A DNA stretch of 64,000 bases, from contig NZ_CP058348.1 of the NCBI RefSeq assembly GCF_013752535.1, positions 2,294,001 through 2,358,000 on the forward strand, read 5' to 3'. The notes under the pieces were generated by a model. That model worked only from the letters and a program-made list of their open reading frames with translations, searched no databases and was not told the DNA's origin. A program made the translations under genes and the position numbers. Each line of letters starts with the position of its first letter. The first letter of the stretch is position 1. This document shows positions 62,843 to 64,000 of this stretch, piece after piece. Origin of the DNA: Bdellovibrio sp. KM01. GTDB taxonomy: Bacteria; Bdellovibrionota; Bdellovibrionia; Bdellovibrionales; Bdellovibrionaceae.

Positions 62843-64000
62843 TTACAGAGTCGCTAGTGCTTTTTCTGCACGAGTCACCAGGGATTGCTTTTTCATTAGC
62901 GGAACCAGGATTTTTAGCTCTGCTCCGTGAGGTTGACCGATCACAGCCACGCGAATTGGCTGGAACAAGTTCTTACCTTTCGCACCCGTTTTGTTTTTTA
63001 CTTCGTCTTGGATTTTAAGGAATTCTTCCTCTGTCATGTATTCAGCACCGTGGGCTTGAACCAATTCCTTCCAAGTCGTCAAAACGGCTTTCGTCGTTTC
63101 TAGCTTCATCACTTCTTCTGCGTCTGGTTGAATCACGTAAGAGTTGTCATTCAACGGACGGTACAAAGTAATCGCATCAGCCAAAACTTCCATGTACGGC
63201 TTAAACAAGTTCAAAGACTTATCCTGCCATACGGGATCTGACGGCAATTCCATTTTCTCGCGAGCCAGGAACGGCTGAATCGCCTTCCACAACTCTGTAT
63301 TGGGCAAAGCACGCAAGTGCTGCGCATTCATCCATTTGAATTTCACGCGGTCAAAGATCGCCCCCGAAGGATTCAAACGAGAGATATCGAAGGCAGCAAC
63401 CATGTCGTCAACCGACATGATCTCCTTACCTTCCGGATGTGACCAACCAAGAAGTGCGATGAAATTCAATACTGCCGACGCCAGATAGCCTTCGTCTTTC
63501 AACTGACCACAAGCCACGGCACCTTTACGTTTAGAAAGTTTTTGACGGTCTTCATCCAAGATCAAAGCCATGTGACCGAACTCAGGTGCTTTCCATCCCA
63601 TCGCTTCGTAAATCATCAACTGACGGAGAGTGTTCGGAAGATGCTCTTCCGCACGGAATACGTGGGTCATTTTCATCAAATGATCATCCACCACACAGCA
63701 GAAGTTATAAACCGGCATACCGCCGCCACGAAGCAGAACGAAATCCCCAACCATGTCGGATGGGAACTTTACTTCGCCGCGAACGATGTCGTTAAAGATA
63801 TAGTCTTTTTTAAGGTGCTTCGTTTTAAAACGAACAACTGGGGGAGTTCCGCCCTCTGCCATTTTTGCTTTGGCTTGATCCAAAGTCCAATCAGCGTAAG
63901 GAGATTGAATATGCGGCTGACCGCCCGCCTTCATTTGAGCCTCACGCTGCACTTCAATTTCAGCGTCCGTCAAAAAGCAGTAGTAAGCTTTGCCGTCAGC
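62843..64000 (-). CDS. gltX: Glutamyl-tRNA synthetase, C-terminal part (cut by window edge)
   Basis: The minus-strand frame is open to the window end; its first visible codons read ADGKAYYCFLTDAEIE, an internal GluRS segment, so the N-terminus with the HIGH motif lies outside. Visible parts include NDIVRGEVKFPSDMVGDFVLLRGGGMPVYNFCCVVDDHLMKMTHVFRAEEHLPNT (in pieces) and KLSKRKGAV, the KMSKS equivalent. It charges tRNA-Glu. The stop is 8 bases before cysS. Confidence 0.97.
   Translation of the reverse strand, partial: ADGKAYYCFLTDAEIEVQREAQMKAGGQPHIQSPYADWTLDQAKAKMAEGGTPPVVRFKTKHLKKDYIFNDIVRGEVKFPSDMVGDFVLLRGGGMPVYNFCCVVDDHLMKMTHVFRAEEHLPNTLRQLMIYEAMGWKAPEFGHMALILDEDRQKLSKRKGAVACGQLKDEGYLASAVLNFIALLGWSHPEGKEIMSVDDMVAAFDISRLNPSGAIFDRVKFKWMNAQHLRALPNTELWKAIQPFLAREKMELPSDPVWQDKSLNLFKPYMEVLADAITLYRPLNDNSYVIQPDAEEVMKLETTKAVLTTWKELVQAHGAEYMTEEEFLKIQDEVKNKTGAKGKNLFQPIRVAVIGQPHGAELKILVPLMKKQSLVTRAEKALATL

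Overview
The window looks like chromosomal DNA of a Bdellovibrio-type predatory bacterium (Bdellovibrionota). The evidence is the gene content: a TIGR02147-family regulator, many secreted or outer-membrane proteins of unknown function, secreted S8 and S1 proteases, a fused ccoN-ccoO cbb3 oxidase, a PF10136 'Gcr' membrane protein, a SpoIID/LytB protein in a Gram-negative, and tightly packed genes on both strands. The organism is an inference from gene families, not from a marker gene. I see no insertion sequence, prophage or CRISPR array.

Layout. 1-2 kb: an edge-truncated TIGR02147 regulator with a palindromic operator on its promoter, three overlapping small envelope genes, and a structured leader before a 37-residue membrane peptide. 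2-9.2 kb: aldehyde dehydrogenase, a CPA2 antiporter, a HEXXH putative metalloprotease, a 123-bp imperfect palindrome and a secreted subtilase. 9.2-21.7 kb: the PF10136 protein, a three-gene thioredoxin-fold/lipoprotein/outer-membrane operon, an RND pump with an unusual charged tail, a trypsin-like lipoprotein, a Kef-like antiporter with YbaK, a 240-bp imperfect palindrome and a 3D-domain lipoprotein. 21.9-29.3 kb: a translationally coupled cbb3 oxidase operon (ccoI, ccoS, ccoNO fusion, ccoQ, a monohaem ccoP, ccoG and a SafE-like gene). 29.3-35.3 kb: small envelope proteins, yheU-rnhA and a hybrid histidine kinase.

35.4-38.9 kb is the most unusual part. A cysteine-synthase-like PLP enzyme is translationally coupled to a lone ThiF/MoeB-type adenylyltransferase. 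Across an AT-rich divergent promoter lies an unrecognised, possibly GNAT-like protein, and convergent to that a HTH plus V4R-like sensor. No sulfur carrier or other E1 partner is visible. This is my best candidate for an undescribed biosynthetic or signalling system.

39-64 kb: FKBP isomerase, HAD phosphatase, tRNA-Cys, a YifB/ComM ATPase with a terminator hairpin almost touching its start codon, a Xer recombinase, two lipoproteins, a periplasmic binding protein, SpoIID/LytB, a SPFH-NfeD pair coupled to a degenerate uracil-DNA-glycosylase-like gene, MFS, murJ-uvrC-uvrB, a penicillin-acylase-family hydrolase, a GT39-like glycosyltransferase, and cysS-gltX (gltX cut by the window edge).

Functional themes are respiration at low oxygen with copper handling, envelope remodelling and secretion, ion homeostasis, and core DNA repair and translation.
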